Assembly: GCF_036010485.1 (NCBI RefSeq)
Contig: NZ_CP108568.1
Location: 5,542,501-5,606,500 of the forward strand
Origin: Streptomyces sp. NBC_01198
Lineage (GTDB): Bacteria > Actinomycetota > Actinomycetes > Streptomycetales > Streptomycetaceae
Length of the DNA: 64,000 nucleotides
Direction: 5' to 3'
Shown here: positions 62,833 through 64,000 of the stretch, in pieces
How the letters are laid out: every line of letters starts with the position of its first letter
Numbering within the stretch: position 1 is the first letter of the stretch
Made by a program: the position numbers and the translations under genes
The notes under the pieces: generated by a model
The model's database searches: none
What the model saw: only the letters and a program-made list of their open reading frames with translations
Told to the model about the DNA's origin: nothing

Positions 62833-62888
62833 CCCGGCAGGCGGCCGCGCACGGGAGTACCCGGCCGCCGAGAACAGCCGAACCCCGC

Positions 62889-62919
62889 GGCCCCCGCACC
62901 GTTCACCGGTGCGGGGGCC
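62889..62919 (+). terminator. Terminator after S53 peptidase
   Basis: Perfect 13-nt arms (62889-62901 and 62907-62919) with a 5-nt loop lie 56 nt after the stop. Confidence 0.8.
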
Positions 62920-62932
62920 GCACCCGCTGCGG

Positions 62933-62944
62933 TAACCTGAGCGC
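62933..62944 (+). promoter_or_regulatory. Candidate leaderless promoter of the leuS leader
   Basis: TAACCT at 62933-62938 is followed by 6 nt and the ATG of the leader peptide at 62945. Confidence 0.5.
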
Positions 62945-62983
62945 ATGCGAGCCGTGAGCCTCCTGCTTAGCGAGCCGCGCTGA
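62945..62983 (+). CDS. leuS leader peptide (attenuator)
   Basis: The 12-residue peptide MRAVSLLLSEPR has three adjacent leucine codons (CTC CTG CTT, 62960-62968) and its own ATG at the predicted transcription start. It is followed by alternative stems and an intrinsic terminator before leuS. This fits a transcription attenuator that senses charged tRNA-Leu. Short leader ORFs are not on ordinary gene lists, and translation is predicted, not shown. Confidence 0.75.
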   Translation: MRAVSLLLSEPR

Positions 62984-63042
62984 CCACGAGAGACGTCAGT
63001 GCGGCACCCCTCCTGCGTGAGGGGCTTTTTTGTTTGTGCCGC
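62974..63042 (+). promoter_or_regulatory. leuS attenuator stems and terminator
   Basis: Stem 1 pairs GCCGCGCTGAC (62974-62984, covering the leader stop) with GTCAGTGCGGC (62995-63005), one wobble in 11. The terminator CCCCTC (63007-63012) with GAGGGG (63019-63024) is followed by CTTTTTT. A third inverted repeat, GCGGCAC (63001-63007) with GTGCCGC (63036-63042), encloses it and competes with stem 1 for 63001-63005. Confidence 0.75.
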
Positions 63043-63107
63043 AGGCAGGGCCACTGGCAGCGACGGGCCGCAGCAGCCGTCATGACATCGATGGAGTACC
63101 GAGGACG

Positions 63108-64000
63108 ATGAGCGACACCACCCCGGCCGCCGAGACGGCTGCGCCGCACCGCTACACCGCACAGCTGGCCGCCGGTATCGAGCACCGCTGGCAGGACCGC
63201 TGGGAGGCCGACGGCACCTTCGACGCGGCGAACCCGACCGGCGACCTGGACTCCGACCCGGAGCTGGCCGCCCGGCCCAAGAAATTCATCATGGACATGT
63301 TCCCGTACCCCTCGGGGGCGGGACTGCACGTCGGCCACCCGCTGGGCTACATCGCCACCGACGTCTACGCCCGCTTCCAGCGCATGACCGGGCACAACGT
63401 GCTGCACACCCTGGGCTTCGACGCCTTCGGGCTGCCCGCCGAGCAGTACGCCGTGCAGACCGGCACCCACCCGCGGACCTCCACCGAGGCCAACATCGTC
63501 ACCATGCGGGCGCAGCTGCGCCGGCTGGGCCTGGGCCACGACCGCCGCCGCTCCTTCGCCACCATCGACCCCGACTACTACCGCTGGACGCAGTGGATCT
63601 TCCTGCAGATCTACAACTCCTGGTACGACCAGGCGGCCGACCGCGCCCGTCCGATCGCCGACCTGGTCGCCCAGTTCGCCGACGGCACCCGCGCCACCCC
63701 CTCGGGCCGCCCGTGGGCCGAGCTGAGCGCCGCCGAGCAGTCCGAGGTGCTTGGCACCCACCGGCTGGCGTACGCCGCCCAGTCTCCGGTCAACTGGTGC
63801 CCGGGCCTGGGCACCGTGCTGGCCAACGAGGAGGTCACCGCGGAAGGCCGCTCAGAGCGCGGCAACTTCCCGGTCTTCAAGGCCAATCTGCGGCAGTGGA
63901 TGATGCGGATCACCGCCTACGCCGACCGGCTGCTGACCGACCTGGACGCGCTGGACTGGCCCGAGGCGATCAAGCTGCAGCAGCGCAACTGGATCGGCCG
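63108..64000 (+). CDS. leuS: Leucine--tRNA ligase (partial)
   Basis: This frame of 297 complete codons runs off the right edge. The HIGH-type motif is in GAGLHVGHPLGYIATDVYARF (H-V-G-H) after FIMDMFPYPSG, and FDAFGLPAEQYAVQTGTHP follows, all typical of bacterial LeuRS. NWCPGLGTVLANEEV belongs to the zinc/CP1 region. ATG 63108 has GAGGACG about 4 nt upstream. Its leader carries a leucine attenuator, so expression should rise when charged tRNA-Leu is low. Confidence 0.96.
   Translation, partial: MSDTTPAAETAAPHRYTAQLAAGIEHRWQDRWEADGTFDAANPTGDLDSDPELAARPKKFIMDMFPYPSGAGLHVGHPLGYIATDVYARFQRMTGHNVLHTLGFDAFGLPAEQYAVQTGTHPRTSTEANIVTMRAQLRRLGLGHDRRRSFATIDPDYYRWTQWIFLQIYNSWYDQAADRARPIADLVAQFADGTRATPSGRPWAELSAAEQSEVLGTHRLAYAAQSPVNWCPGLGTVLANEEVTAEGRSERGNFPVFKANLRQWMMRITAYADRLLTDLDALDWPEAIKLQQRNWIG

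Overview
The window is a high-GC actinobacterial chromosome segment. Gene content and order (valS-folC-ndk-mreBCD-PBP2-rodA, radical SAM/DUF2344-RNase E-rplU-rpmA-obgE, proB-proA-nadD-LCP-rsfS-tRNA-Ala-leuS), the many GTG starts and the GC-rich codon use fit a Streptomyces or close relative. Nearly all core genes look intact. The leftmost gene and leuS are cut by the window edges.

Layout. 1-5.7 kb: a truncated Q/P-rich membrane protein, then valS, folC, a DUF4233 membrane protein and ndk. 5.7-12.1 kb: the elongation/spore-wall cluster mreB, mreC, mreD, PBP2 (mrdA) and rodA, with ATGA overlaps at the 3' end. 12.1-16 kb: a repeat-rich gap, a CYTH-CHAD protein and the TIGR03960-type radical SAM protein. 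16-21.9 kb: accessory genes (AraC/MFS, two unknown membrane proteins, CMD-like/TetR, a repetitive membrane protein) separate that radical SAM gene from its usual DUF2344 partner. 22-30.1 kb: DUF2344, a very large RNase E with repetitive tails, a repeat-packed intergenic region, then rplU, rpmA and obgE. 30.1-42.8 kb: a cell-envelope glycopolymer locus with GtrA and a polyprenyl-phosphate glycosyltransferase, a Stealth phosphotransferase, a GT4-Stealth fusion and its overlapping partner, a PIG-L lipoprotein, galE and a secreted VCBS propeller protein. 42.9-53.2 kb: proB, a small unknown gene, proA, two paralogous membrane proteins, an M48 protease, a 49-aa membrane peptide, nadD, an LCP-like protein, rsfS, a histidine phosphatase and tRNA-Ala. 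53.2-60.5 kb: accessory genes around a second identical tRNA-Ala (XRE/DHA2 transporter, OYE reductase, MFS, VOC, a PEP-mutase remnant, SRPBCC, MarR). 60.9-64 kb: a secreted S53 peptidase, a leucine attenuator and leuS.

Working together. The mre/PBP2/rodA genes build the lateral or spore wall. The Stealth/GT genes, LCP-like protein, PIG-L, GalE and M48 protease suggest a phosphodiester-linked wall polymer and its attachment. RNase E, L21, L27, ObgE, RsfS and the tRNA ligases form a translation and ribosome-maturation block.

Most notable signals: a transcription attenuator with a 12-codon Leu-Leu-Leu leader peptide before leuS; a relic copy of the galE promoter and 5' end placed directly before proB, its ORF stop overlapping the proB start; a recurring leaderless-promoter geometry (TANNNT, about 6 nt, start codon) at about ten genes; a GT4-Stealth fusion tail-to-tail with a second Stealth gene, with a shared upstream motif; a LCP-like protein lacking the usual arginines; two membrane proteins sharing a cytoplasmic signature; and two probable CTG starts.
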